In this document: piece after piece, positions 10,106 through 19,791 of the stretch
Numbering within the stretch: position 1 is the first letter of the stretch
How the letters are laid out: every line of letters begins with the position of its first letter
From: Gammaproteobacteria bacterium
GTDB taxonomy: Bacteria > Pseudomonadota > Gammaproteobacteria > Pseudomonadales > UBA5518
Direction: 5' to 3'
Length of the DNA: 64,000 bases
Assembly (NCBI GenBank): GCA_016718385.1
Contig: JADKDK010000007.1
Span: 62,001-126,000 of the forward strand
Made by a program: the position numbers and the translations under genes
The notes under the pieces: model-generated
Database searches by the model: none
The model's input: only the letters and a program-made list of their open reading frames with translations
Told to the model about the DNA's origin: nothing

Positions 10106-13041
10106 ACACATTGCCGCTGGACCACGTGCCATTGCCCCTGCATGCGGCGCTGGAGCGCGACTGGCAGGAGATCCTCGCGGCGCTGGAGCCCGCCGCGCGC
10201 GAGGCCGTGCAGTCACGGCTCGCTGCCGATGCCGCGCTGGCCGCGGCGCTGGCGCGGGTGCTCGGCTGCAGCCAGTTCGTGGCGCAGGCGCTCGCGCGCG
10301 ACAGCGAGCTGCTGCCCGGGTTGCTCGAGAGCGGCGATCTCGCGCGCAGCTACGAGGAGAGCGAATTCCGCCAGCGCCTGGCGCTCGCGCTGCCCGCCGA
10401 TGTCGACGAGGCGCGACTCGCCACGGAGCTGCGCCGGCTGCGCCGGCGCGAGATGGTGCGCATCGTGTGGCGCGACCTGCTGCGCGCGGCGGACCTCGTC
10501 GAGACCACGCGCGACCTCACCTGGCTGGCCGAGGCCACGGTCGAGGCGGCCGTGGCGCACGGGCACGCCCAGCTCGCGGCGCGCCACGGCGAGCCGCGCG
10601 GGCGCGACTGCGGCGCGCCGCAGCGCCTGGTGGTGCTCGGCATGGGCAAGCTCGGCGCCTGCGAACTGAACCTCTCCTCGGACATCGACCTGATCTTCGC
10701 CTACCCCGAGCAGGGCGAGACCGACGGCGAGCGCGCGCTCAGCAACCAGGAGTTCTTCACGCGCCTCGGGCAGCGCGTGATCAAGGCCATCGACGCCAAG
10801 ACCCAGGACGGCTTCGTGTTCCGCGTCGACATGCGCCTGCGCCCCTACGGCGACGCCGGCGCGCTCGCGCTGAACTTCGACGCGATGGAGGAGTACTACC
10901 AGGACCAGGGTCGCGACTGGGAGCGCTACGCGATGATCAAGGCGCGCGTGATCGCGGGCGATCGCGCCGCCGGCGAGCAGCTGCTCGCGGCGCTGCGTCC
11001 GTTCACCTACCGCCGCTACATCGACTTCAGCGCCATCGAATCCCTGCGTGGCATGAAGGCGATGATCAACCGCGAGGTGCAGCGCCGCGGCAAGACCACC
11101 GACGTGAAGCTCGGCGCCGGCGGCATCCGCGAGATCGAGTTCATCGTGCAGTCCTTCCAGCTGATCCGCGGCGGCCGCGAGACCGCGCTGCAGGAGCGCC
11201 GCCTGCTGGTGGTGCTGGAGCTGCTCGGCGCGCTCGGCCACCTGCCCGCCACGGTGGTGGCGCAGCTCGGCGAGGCCTACGTGTTCCTGCGCAATACCGA
11301 GCACGCGATCCAGGCCCGGGCCGACCAGCAGACCCAGGCCCTGCCCGAGGACGAGCACGACAGGCTGCGGCTCGCCTTCGCGCTGGGCTTGCCCGACTGG
11401 CAGGCCTTCACGGCCGTGCTGGAGCGCCACCGCGCGCACGTACGGCGGCATTTCGCCGACGTGGTCGCCGCGCCGCAGGAGCAACACGCCGCCGAGCAGG
11501 CAGCGCCCGATGCCTGGCGCGCGCTGTGGGCGATGGAGAAGGAACCGGAGCGGCTGCTGGAGCTGCTCGAGGCGACCGGCTTCGAGGATCCGGCGGGCAC
11601 GCTCGAGCGCCTGGGTGCGCTGCGCAACTCCAATCGCCTGCAGGCGCTGCAGAGTGCGGGCCGCGAGCGCCTCGAGCGCTTCATGCCGCTGCTGCTGGCG
11701 GCGGCCGCGGCCACGGAGCATCCGTCCGCGGTGATCGCCCGCACCATGGCGCTGGTGGAGTCGGTGCTGCGCCGCAGCGCCTACCTGGTGCTGCTGCAGG
11801 AGAACCCCGGGGCGCTGGAGCAACTGGTGCGGCTCTGCAGCGCCAGCCCGTGGATCGCGCAGGAGCTGGCGAACCACCCGGTGCTGCTCGACGAGCTGAT
11901 CGATCCGCGCGCGCTCTACACGCTGCCCGAGCGCGCGACGCTGGCCGCCGAGCTGCAGCAGCACATGCTGCGCATCCCGCTCGAGGACCTCGAGGCGCAG
12001 ATGGAGGCGCTGCGCTACTTCAAGCTCGCCCACCGGCTGCGCTGCGCCGCCTCCGAGGTGACCGGCGCGCTGCCGCTGATGAAGGTGAGCGATTACCTGA
12101 GCTTCCTCGCCGAGACCATCCTCGGGCACGTGCTCGCGCTGGCCTGGCATCACCTGGTCGAGCGTCACGGTACGCCGCAGAAAGCGGATGGCGTGCCCTG
12201 CGACCCCGATTTCATCGTCGTGGCCTACGGCAAGCTGGGCGGCATCGAGCTCGCGCACGGCTCGGATCTCGACCTGGTCTTCATCCACGACGCCGACCCG
12301 ATGCTCGCGACCGACGGCGAGCGCGCCATCGAGAACGGTGTGTTCTTCACGCGCCTGGGGCAGCGGATCATCCACGTGCTCACGGCCTACACGCCGCTCG
12401 GCCAGCTCTACGAGGTCGACATGCGCCTGCGCCCCTCGGGCGCCGCCGGCCTGCTGGTTTCCTCGCTGACGGCCTTTCGCGAATACCAGTATCGCCAGGC
12501 CTGGACCTGGGAGCACCAGGCGCTGGTGCGCGCGCGCCCCGTCGCCGGCTGCCCGCGGCTCGCCGCGCGCTTCGAGGAGCTGCGCCGCGAGGTGCTGGCC
12601 CGGCCGCGCGAACTGCCGCTGCTGCGCCGCGACGTGATCGGGATGCGCGAGAAGATGCGCGCCCACCTGCTGAAGCCCGAAACCAGCGGCGGTAAAAGTC
12701 CGCGTTTCGATCTCAAGCAAAGTGTCGGCGGTATCGTCGATATCGAATTTCTGGTTCAATACTGCGTGCTGGCCTGGTCGGAGAACCAGGCGGCCTTGAG
12801 CGTCTATACGGACAACATCCGCATTCTCGAGGCACTGAGTGAGAGCGGCCTGATGGCGTCGCGCGACGCGCAGGTGCTCACCGAGGCCTACAAGGCCTAT
12901 CGCACCGTGGTCCATCGACTCACCCTTCAGCAGCAGGACGACATCGTGCCCGCGCTCGAGTACCAGGCGCTGCGCGATGAGGTCGTGCGGGTATGGGATG
13001 CGTTGCTGGGCAGTGAACCGACCGGGGAGAACAACACATGA
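10102..13041 (+). CDS. glnE: Bifunctional glutamine synthetase adenylyltransferase/deadenylase
   Basis: A 979-residue enzyme that attaches and removes AMP on glutamine synthetase in response to PII, controlling nitrogen assimilation. It shows the family's two nucleotidyltransferase halves. The N-terminal deadenylase half has GMGKLGACELNLSSDIDLIF. The C-terminal adenylylase half has AYGKLGGIELAHGSDLDLVF. Helical GlnD_UR_UTase domains follow each half. The length is near that of E. coli GlnE (946). The ATG at 10102 overlaps the stop of the upstream ATPase (ATGA), and its own stop overlaps the ilvE start the same way. The glnE-ilvE adjacency is also found in Pseudomonas. Confidence 0.96.
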
Positions 13042-13967
13042 ATTTCGACGATCGTGACGGCGTGATCTGGTTCGACGGCAAGATGGTTCCCTGGCGCGAG
13101 GCGCGCACGCACGTGATGACGCACACGCTGCACTACGGTCTGGGCGTGTTCGAGGGCGTGCGCGCCTACCACACCGCCGAGCGCGGCACCTGCATGTTCC
13201 GCCTGCAGGAGCACACCAACCGCCTGTTCGGCTCGGCGCACATCCTGCGCATGGACATGCCCTTCGACAAGGACACGATCAACGAGGCCCATCGCGCCGT
13301 GGTGCGCGAGAACGGATTGAAGGAAGCCTACCTGCGCCCGCTGGCCTATCTCGGTTCCGAGGCCATGGGCCTGCGCGCCGAGGGCCTGAAGACCCACGTG
13401 GTCGTTGCCGCGTGGGAATGGCCGTCGTACATGGACCCCGAGGCGCGCGAGCGCGGCATCAAGGTGCGCACTTCCTCCTACACGCGCCACCACGTGAACA
13501 TCACGATGTGCAAGGCCAAGGCGGTCGGCAACTACACCAACTCGATGCTCGCGCTGCGCGAGGCCATCGACTCGGGCGCCGAGGAAGCGCTGCTGCTCGA
13601 CAACGAGGGCTACGTGGCCGAGGGCAGCGGCGAGAATTTCTTCATGGTGCGCGGCGGCAGGATCCACACGCCCGAGCTGACCTCCTGCCTCGAGGGCATC
13701 ACGCGCGACACGATCATGCGCCTGGCGCGCGACATGGGCCTCGATCTCGTGGAGCGGCGCATCACGCGCGACGAGGTCTACCTCGCCGACGAGGCCTTCT
13801 TCACCGGCACCGCCGCCGAAGTCGTCCCGATCCGCGAAGTCGATGCCCGCAGCGTGGGCACCGGCCGCCGCGGCCCGGTCACCACCGAGCTGCAGTCGCG
13901 CTACTTCGACCTGGTGCGCGGCAAGCGCGCCGATTACCCGGAGTGGCTGGCACCCGTCGCCGGCTGA
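13038..13967 (+). CDS. ilvE: Branched-chain amino acid aminotransferase
   Basis: A 309-residue class IV PLP-dependent transaminase that carries out the last step of leucine, isoleucine and valine synthesis. Family marks are HTLHYGLGVFEGVRAY near the N terminus, the PLP-lysine region CKAKAVGNYTNSMLA, and EGSGENFFMVRGG with ITRDTIM in the C-terminal half. The start overlaps glnE by four bases. Downstream is a strong hairpin before the convergent membrane-protein genes. Confidence 0.95.
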   Translation: MNFDDRDGVIWFDGKMVPWREARTHVMTHTLHYGLGVFEGVRAYHTAERGTCMFRLQEHTNRLFGSAHILRMDMPFDKDTINEAHRAVVRENGLKEAYLRPLAYLGSEAMGLRAEGLKTHVVVAAWEWPSYMDPEARERGIKVRTSSYTRHHVNITMCKAKAVGNYTNSMLALREAIDSGAEEALLLDNEGYVAEGSGENFFMVRGGRIHTPELTSCLEGITRDTIMRLARDMGLDLVERRITRDEVYLADEAFFTGTAAEVVPIREVDARSVGTGRRGPVTTELQSRYFDLVRGKRADYPEWLAPVAG

Positions 13968-13981
13968 TCCTCCCCGTCCGG

Positions 13982-14003
13982 CGTGGCCGCCAGCGCGGCC
14001 ACG
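13982..14003. terminator. Hairpin between convergent ilvE and a membrane-protein gene
   Basis: CGTGGCCGC (13982-13990) and GCGGCCACG (13995-14003) form a perfect 9-base-pair stem with a 4-base loop in the 50-base gap between two converging genes. No T-run follows on either side, so it may act as a bidirectional pause site or structural terminator rather than a classic intrinsic terminator. Confidence 0.5.
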
Positions 14004-14017
14004 GCACGGCGCCCGGA

Positions 14018-15529
14018 TCAGGGCGCCGGTGCCTGCCCGGAGATCTCGACCACGCTTCCCCTGGGGTCCGCGCAGCGGTGCAGCGGCGTGAGCAGCGGCC
14101 GGTAGTGCTCGAGCTGCCGCGCGAGCTCCTCGTTCCCGCGTTTCAGGTGGATGATCCAGTACGCGTTGCCCGCCAGCGGCACGCTGCCCTGCGCGATCAA
14201 CAGGTTGGCATCGTGGGTGGTCTGGTAGTCCCAGCGCGCCGCGCTACTCCACGCCAGCTGCTTGTCGTTGGCGAATACCGGGCTGCCCGGGGGCAGGTTC
14301 GCACGCAGCCACAGCGCGCACTCGTTCAGGTAGGGCTTGGGCCGGTCCAGTCCGAGCACGAAGTCGAGGCCCGGCAGCAGCAGCGCCGTCGCGACGAAGG
14401 TGGCGCGCACCGGGGCGCCGCGCGCGAACGCGTGCGCCGCGATCTTCTGCAGGCTGCGCGCGGCCGGCGCCAGCATGAGCATGACGGCGAGCATCACGTA
14501 GCGCGTGTCGAGGAAGTGGCGGTAGCCGACGAACGCGGCCGCGATCAGCACGGCTCCCACGAGCATCGTGGCGTAGGCGCGACGATGCACCGCGGCGACA
14601 GCCACGCCGGAGCGCCACAGTCCGTGCGCGAGCAGCAGGCATTGCAGCGGACCGAGACCGTTCAGGATCTTCACGAGCAGGATCGTCAGCAGGCCGCCCG
14701 CCAGCGAGAGCGCGGCGACATCGCCCGAGTGCGGATCCAGCACCTCGTGCGCATAGCGCTCGACCGCCGCGCGGAAGTGCGTCGGGATGTCGCGCCACAG
14801 CGCCGCGGGCACGTCGTTCGCATCGCGCATGGGCTGCACGAACGTGGCGGGGTCCAGTGCGGCGACCAGCGCCAGCGCGAGCGCCATGGCGCCGAACACC
14901 AGCCCCCAGGCCAGCATCACGCGCGCGAGCGTGGCGTCGCGCGCGCGGCGCGGCGCGAGCAGCAGCATCGGCGGCAGCAGCAGGCCGAACACCAGGGCCT
15001 CCGGGCGCTGCGCGGCCGCGAGCAGCGTGGCCGGCGCCCACAGCAGCAGCCAGCGCATGCGCGCATCGCGCAGGTGGCGCAACCATGCGCAGAACGACAC
15101 GAACAGAAGCGCCCAGTAGCCGATGTCGCGAATGACGAAACCGAAGTAGTTGTTCAGTTTCGGGTGAGCGAGGATCAGCAGCGCCGCCCACGGCAGCACG
15201 CCGCGATCGTCGTAGAGCAGCCGGCAGAATTCCGCGAAAGCCAGCGTCAGCAGCACGCAGAAGGCCGCATCCAGGCACAGCGCGCTGTGCGTGAGCGAGA
15301 GGCCGGACACGGCGTGTATCGCGCTGATCAGCCAGGGATAGAAGGGGCGGTCGTAGAGCGCGAACGCGGCGGAAAGGCCCTCGTTGCCGATGCGCTCGGC
15401 GAGCAGCAGGTAGAGCACGCCGTCCTCGTTGACCAGCGGGCTGCGCAGGTTCGCGAACGCGAACAGCGCCAGCGTGAGCGCGGCGAGCAGCAGGTAGAAG
15501 CGCGACAGCCCCGTCGTCGACGCGCTCAT
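14018..15529 (-). CDS. Multi-pass membrane protein, GT-C glycosyltransferase-like (paralog 2)
   Basis: A 503-residue integral membrane protein with roughly 10-12 hydrophobic segments. The first lumenal loop carries an acidic motif, LRSPLVNEDGVLYLLLAERI, followed by DRPFYPWLISAIH, the arrangement seen in GT-C/PMT-like (ArnT-type) polyprenyl-linked sugar transferases. The C-terminal ~100 residues are a soluble domain. It is the second gene of a tandem pair. The upstream paralog shares the same motif order (acidic loop, DRPxYP, H-x3-SGLSL, a C-terminal soluble part with VFxND) and overlaps it by four bases. Sugar donor and acceptor are unknown; location beside rml genes suggests glycan or lipid decoration. 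Confidence 0.65.
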   Translation of the reverse strand: MSASTTGLSRFYLLLAALTLALFAFANLRSPLVNEDGVLYLLLAERIGNEGLSAAFALYDRPFYPWLISAIHAVSGLSLTHSALCLDAAFCVLLTLAFAEFCRLLYDDRGVLPWAALLILAHPKLNNYFGFVIRDIGYWALLFVSFCAWLRHLRDARMRWLLLWAPATLLAAAQRPEALVFGLLLPPMLLLAPRRARDATLARVMLAWGLVFGAMALALALVAALDPATFVQPMRDANDVPAALWRDIPTHFRAAVERYAHEVLDPHSGDVAALSLAGGLLTILLVKILNGLGPLQCLLLAHGLWRSGVAVAAVHRRAYATMLVGAVLIAAAFVGYRHFLDTRYVMLAVMLMLAPAARSLQKIAAHAFARGAPVRATFVATALLLPGLDFVLGLDRPKPYLNECALWLRANLPPGSPVFANDKQLAWSSAARWDYQTTHDANLLIAQGSVPLAGNAYWIIHLKRGNEELARQLEHYRPLLTPLHRCADPRGSVVEISGQAPAP

Positions 15530-17040
15530 TGCGGGCCGGCGCCGGCGGTGACGCGGAACACCTCGATCGTTGCTTCGCGGCCGTTGTCGAAGCGTGCCAG
15601 CGGCTCGAGCCGCGACACGTAGGCCGCGAGCGCGGCATCCAGGGCGGGGTTGCGCCCGTCGCGGCGCACGACCCAGTACTCCACACCCGCGAGCGGCGCG
15701 CGTTGCGCCACGATCAGCGCATCGCCCCGCGACACCGCGTCGCGGTCGAAGCGCCCCCCGCTGTAGTACGCGAGGGTGCGGTCATTGCTGAATACGCGCG
15801 CATCCGCGGGCAACTCGTCCTGCATCCACGCGATGGCCTGGTGGCGGTAGTCCTGGCGGGTGCCGAAGCGCACCAGCCCGTCGGCCACGAGCAGCACGAT
15901 CGCGATGCCGAGCACGAGGTGGAACGCGCCCTGGCGCCGTTCGCGGCGCGCGGTCTCGGCGAACGAGCGCAGCGCCAGCGCCGCCGGGATCAGCGCCAGC
16001 AGGCACGGCATCACCAGGTAACGCTCGGCCACGAACTGGCGCGCCAGCACGACGGTCACCACGATCAGCAGCGCGATGCCGCCGAGCACGCGCCATGTCC
16101 GGCGCGCGACCGACGGCAGGCCGGCCCGCCCGGCCGCCACGCCCCAGCCGAGCAGCACGCAGTAGACGGGGCCGAGCGCCGCGGCGAATTTCAGCGCCAG
16201 CACCGTCAGCAGCCCCGCGGCCAGCGCTACCGGTGCGAGAGCGCCGACGCGAGGGTCGAGCACCGTGTCGGCGTAGCGCGCCGAGGCGCCGGCGAAGCCC
16301 TCGGCGATGGTGGCGGCCACCGACTCCAGCGTGCCCGCGAGCGCGTCGAGCGGCGCCTGCAGCATGTCGAAACGGGCCAGCACCAGCAGCGGGGGCAGTG
16401 CGAGCAGCCCCATGCAGGCGTAGAGGCGCGCGGCGTTCATGAGGCGCGTGGCCCGCGTTTCGCCCTGCAGGCAGGAAAGCGGCAGCAGCGCCATGTAGAC
16501 CAGCGCCTCGGGCCGGAACGCCGCAGAGGCGGCACCGAGCAGCGCCCACCACAGGCCGTGGCGCCAGCGCAGCGTGGCCTGGTAGCGCAGCAGCGCCAGC
16601 AGCGAGCACACCAGCAGCGCCCAGAAGCCGAAGTCGCGCAGCACCTGGCTGCGGTATTCGTTCAGCAGCGGGAACAGCAGCACCAGCAGCGCGATCCACG
16701 GCGCGAGTTCACGCTCTCCGCACAGCAGAACGGCGAAACGCGTGAAACCCAGCACCAGCAACGCGAGCAGCGCGGCGCCGAGCAGGTGGGCGCTGGCGAG
16801 CAGCGAGAGCCCGCTCAGCTGGTGCAGGCCGGCGATCAGGATCGGGTAGACCGGGCGGTCGAACAGCGCGAGCGCAGCGCCGATGCCCGTGTCTGCGATC
16901 TCGCGCGCCAGCAGGAGGTGGAGCACGCCGACGTCGTCGAGGATCGGGTCGCGCAGTATCGCCAGCGCCGACAGCGCGCAGCTTGCCGCGATCAGCAGGA
17001 GGTGAAAGTGGCGTTGGTTCTCGCTCCGTGAACCCGGCAT
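15526..17040 (-). CDS. Multi-pass membrane protein, GT-C glycosyltransferase-like (paralog 1)
   Basis: A 504-residue membrane protein with about 10-12 predicted transmembrane segments and the acidic first-loop motif LRDPILDDVGVLHLLLAREI followed by DRPVYPILIAGLHQLSGLSL. The soluble C-terminal part includes ARVFSNDRTLAYYSGGRFD. It is clearly homologous to the next gene downstream on the same strand. I chose the ATG at 17038-17040 because hydrophobic and family-like sequence begins about ten residues later. The frame is open further upstream, but that would run across the divergent rmlD promoter region. Probable role: transfer of a lipid-linked sugar at the periplasmic face of the inner membrane (inference). 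Confidence 0.65.
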   Translation of the reverse strand: MPGSRSENQRHFHLLLIAASCALSALAILRDPILDDVGVLHLLLAREIADTGIGAALALFDRPVYPILIAGLHQLSGLSLLASAHLLGAALLALLVLGFTRFAVLLCGERELAPWIALLVLLFPLLNEYRSQVLRDFGFWALLVCSLLALLRYQATLRWRHGLWWALLGAASAAFRPEALVYMALLPLSCLQGETRATRLMNAARLYACMGLLALPPLLVLARFDMLQAPLDALAGTLESVAATIAEGFAGASARYADTVLDPRVGALAPVALAAGLLTVLALKFAAALGPVYCVLLGWGVAAGRAGLPSVARRTWRVLGGIALLIVVTVVLARQFVAERYLVMPCLLALIPAALALRSFAETARRERRQGAFHLVLGIAIVLLVADGLVRFGTRQDYRHQAIAWMQDELPADARVFSNDRTLAYYSGGRFDRDAVSRGDALIVAQRAPLAGVEYWVVRRDGRNPALDAALAAYVSRLEPLARFDNGREATIEVFRVTAGAGPQ

Positions 17041-17184
17041 CTGGCAGGTCGAATCCGCATGTCGCAAAGGCGCGCGACAGTATGCAGCAAGGCTGCCCTC
17101 CAAGTCAGCCGCCGTGCGCCGCGTCCCGGCCCGGCGCAGCGCCTGTGCTAACATCGCCGCCGCCTTGCGGGGACGCGTCGAACG

Positions 17185-18055
17185 ATGAAAGTGCTGGTGA
17201 CCGGAGCGAACGGACAGGTGGGCTGGGAGCTCGCGCGCCGCGTGCCTGCCGGTGTCACGCTCGATGCCACCGATCGCGCGGTGCTCGATCTCGCCACCGA
17301 CGATGTCGCCGCGCGCGTGATCGCGCGCCGCCCCGAGGTGATCGTCAATGTCGCCGCCTATACCGCGGTCGATCGCGCCGAGAGCGAATCCGCGCTCGCG
17401 CACCGCGTCAACGCCGATGGGGCCGGCGCCCTCGCCCGCGCCGCGCGCGAGCTCGGCGCCCGGCTGGTGCACGTGTCCACCGATTTCGTCTTCGACGGCA
17501 GCGCCTCGCGGCCCTATGCGCCCGGACTGCGCGCCCGCGCCGCTCGGGGCCTACGGCGCCAGCAAGCTCGCCGGCGAGCGCCGCGTGCTGGAGGAGAGCG
17601 CGGGCCGCAGCGTGATCGTGCGCACCGCGTGGGTCTACTCCGCGCACGGCGGCAACTTCGTGAAGACGATGCTGCGCCTGATGCGCGAGCGCGAGCGCGT
17701 GGCGGTGGTGGCCGACCAGGTCGGCACGCCCACCTGGGCCGGGCTGCTGGCCGGCGCCCTGTGGGAGCTCGCGCTGCGGCCGGAAGTGGAGGGCATCCTG
17801 CACTGGACCGATCTCGGCGTCGCCAGTTGGTACGACTTCGCGGTGGCGATCCAGGAGGAGGCGCTGGCACGCGGGCTGCTGGAACGCGCGGTGGCGGTGG
17901 AACCGATACGCACCGAGGACTATCCCACGCCGGCGCGCCGCCCCGCCTACAGCGTGCTCGACAAGAGCGCCGCGCTGGCCGCGCTGGCCGCGCCGCGCCA
18001 GCACTGGCGCGTGGCGCTGCGCGCGATGCTCGACGATCTCGAACAGGACGGATGA
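17185..18055 (+). CDS. rfbD: dTDP-4-dehydrorhamnose reductase, with an apparent frameshift
   Basis: RmlD makes dTDP-L-rhamnose, the last step of the pathway. The first part (MKVLVTGANGQVGWELARRV, NVAAYTAVDRAES, STDFVFDGS) is in one frame, and the rest (LGAYGASKLAGE with the YxxxK active site, VVADQVGTPTW) is in the +1 frame. The switch falls at about 17521-17540. Removing one G from the GG at 17524-17525 restores YAPDCAPAPLGAYG, which matches family expectation, so this is a one-base insertion. Both halves are otherwise intact, with no other stops. A sequencing error is plausible, since parC and purA show the same kind of lesion. The gene is followed 10 bases later by rmlB. Confidence 0.85.
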
Positions 18056-18065
18056 AGGGAACACC

Positions 18066-19145
18066 ATGACACGCAGATTGCTGGTCACCGGCGCGGCCGG
18101 TTTCATCGGCGCAAATTTCTGCCACTACTGGCACGCCCGCCACCCCGGCGACCGGCTGGTGGCCTACGATGCGCTCACCTACGCCGGCAACCGCGCGAAC
18201 CTGCGCGCGCTGGAGGGCGCCGACACCTTCCGTTTCGTGCACGCCGACATCGCCGACACGGCCTGCGTCGCCGGGCTGCTGCGCGAGGAGGCCATCGACA
18301 CCATCGTGCACTTCGCCGCCGAGAGCCACGTCGACCGTTCCATCGACGGTCCCGACGCGTTCATCGCCACCAACGTGGTGGGCACGCACAGCCTGCTGAA
18401 GGCCGCGCGCGAGGTCTGGCTGGGCGGCGCGGACCCGGTCGATCACCGCTTCCATCACGTATCCACAGACGAGGTCTTCGGCTCGCTCGAGGCCGATGCG
18501 CCGGCCTTCACCGAGACGCTCGCCTACGCGCCGAACTCGCCCTATTCGGCCAGCAAGGCGGCCTCCGACTACCTGGTGCGCGCCTACCATCACACCTACG
18601 GCCTGCGGGTGACGACCAGCAACTGTTCGAACAACTACGGGCCGTGGCACTTCCCCGAGAAGCTGATCCCGCTGTGCATCGTGAACATCCTGCAGGGCCG
18701 CAGCCTCCCGATCTACGGCGACGGGCGCAACATCCGCGACTGGCTCTATGTCACGGACCATTGCCGCGGCATCGAGCTGGTGCTGCAGAAGGGGACGGTC
18801 GGCGAGACCTACAATATCGGCGGCAACAACGAGTGGGCGAACATCGACATCGTGAACCTGCTCTGCGCGCTGGTCGACGAGGCCTTCGCCGCCGATGCGA
18901 CGCTGGCCGCGCGCTTCCCCGACGCCCCGCCCGCCGGCGGGCGCCATTGCCGCGAGCTCATCGCCTTCGTGCGCGATCGCGCCGGGCACGACCGCCGCTA
19001 CGCCATCGACGCGAGCAAGATCAACCGCGAACTGGGCTACGTGCCCGCCGAGAGCTTCGAGACCGGCATCCGCAAGACCCTCGACTGGTTCCTCGCCAAC
19101 GAGCCGTGGTGGCGGGCGATCCTCGACGGATCGTATCGCGCGTAG
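18066..19145 (+). CDS. rfbB: dTDP-glucose 4,6-dehydratase
   Basis: A 359-residue extended SDR enzyme that converts dTDP-glucose to dTDP-4-keto-6-deoxyglucose, the second step of dTDP-rhamnose synthesis. Seen: NAD-binding TGAAGFIGANF, substrate region AAESHVDRSIDGP, catalytic STDEVFGSL, and YSASKAASD with the YxxxK pair, then NNYGPWHFPEKLIP. The length is normal for RmlB. Its TAG stop codon (19143-19145) is the GTAG head of a REP unit. It lies downstream of rmlD on the same strand and faces rmlC-rmlA. Confidence 0.96.
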   Translation: MTRRLLVTGAAGFIGANFCHYWHARHPGDRLVAYDALTYAGNRANLRALEGADTFRFVHADIADTACVAGLLREEAIDTIVHFAAESHVDRSIDGPDAFIATNVVGTHSLLKAAREVWLGGADPVDHRFHHVSTDEVFGSLEADAPAFTETLAYAPNSPYSASKAASDYLVRAYHHTYGLRVTTSNCSNNYGPWHFPEKLIPLCIVNILQGRSLPIYGDGRNIRDWLYVTDHCRGIELVLQKGTVGETYNIGGNNEWANIDIVNLLCALVDEAFAADATLAARFPDAPPAGGRHCRELIAFVRDRAGHDRRYAIDASKINRELGYVPAESFETGIRKTLDWFLANEPWWRAILDGSYRA

Positions 19146-19250
19146 GTCGGGATTCATCCCGACAGGGGTTCTGCCCCTGCCGGTGTGGGTCGGGATTCAT
19201 CCCGACACGGGTTCGATCGCGGCAATTGTCCGCATGAATGCGGACCTACA
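19142..19250. repeat. REP-like cluster between convergent rmlB and rmlC
   Basis: Three GTAG/GTGG-headed palindromes occur here. Unit a (19142-19164) begins GTAGGTCGGGATTCATCCCG. Unit b (19185-19207) begins GTGGGTCGGGATTCATCCCG. Unit c (19227-19250) is in opposite orientation, with stem GTCCGCAT/ATGCGGAC and ending CCTACA. A small GGGG/CCCC hairpin lies between a and b. Unit a supplies the TAG stop of rmlB and unit c supplies the TAG stop of rmlC on the other strand. The units match those at 3254-3340 in head and layout. Confidence 0.8.
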
Positions 19251-19791
19251 GCTTCGGCGCCTCGGCAAAGCTGAGGCCCGCGGCGTCCTTGGCCGAGAGC
19301 AGCGGCGGCTGGCCGTCGACGAGGGGCCAGTCGATGCCGATCGCGGGATCGTCCCAGCGCATCGACACCTCGTGCTCGGGGGCGTAGAAGTCGGTGCACT
19401 TGTAGACGAACTCGGCCGATTCCGTGGTGACGTAGAAGCCGTGCGCGAAGCCCGGCGGGATCCACATCATGCGGCGGTTCGCCGCCGAGAGCAGCGCACC
19501 GGCCCAGCGACCGAGCGTCGGCGAGCCGCGGCGCATGTCCACGGCCACGTCGAAGACCTCGCCGGCGACCACGCGCACGAGTTTCCCCTGCACCTGCTGC
19601 GTCTGGTAGTGCAGGCCGCGCAGGATGCCGCGGGCGGACTTGCTGTGGTTGTCCTGCACGAAGTGCGCCGGCAGGCCGAGGCGGGCGAACTCGCGCTGGT
19701 TCCAGCTCTCGAAAAAGAAGCCGCGCTCGTCGCCGAACACGCGCGGCTCCAGCACCAGCACGTCGGGGATCGGGGTGGTGATGATCTGCAT
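19246..19791 (-). CDS. rfbC: dTDP-4-dehydrorhamnose 3,5-epimerase
   Basis: A 181-residue cupin-fold epimerase and the third enzyme of dTDP-rhamnose synthesis. Signatures: PRVFGDERGFFFESWN, FVQDNHSKSARGILRGLHYQ (catalytic His), GEVFDVAVDMRRGSPT and PPGFAHGFYV. The length is typical. The start overlaps the rmlA stop by one base (TGATG). Its stop codon lies in a REP unit. Confidence 0.95.
   Translation of the reverse strand: MQIITTPIPDVLVLEPRVFGDERGFFFESWNQREFARLGLPAHFVQDNHSKSARGILRGLHYQTQQVQGKLVRVVAGEVFDVAVDMRRGSPTLGRWAGALLSAANRRMMWIPPGFAHGFYVTTESAEFVYKCTDFYAPEHEVSMRWDDPAIGIDWPLVDGQPPLLSAKDAAGLSFAEAPKL

Noticed and set aside
10213..12915. A 900-codon open frame opposite glnE
   Set aside because: Shadow of glnE, whose two nucleotidyltransferase motifs are unmistakable; the antisense product is compositionally biased.
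13412..15622. A 736-codon plus-strand frame running across the end of ilvE and opposite a membrane protein
   Set aside because: It starts out of frame within ilvE and is antisense to a protein with clear membrane segments; the translation is Arg/Gln/His-rich.
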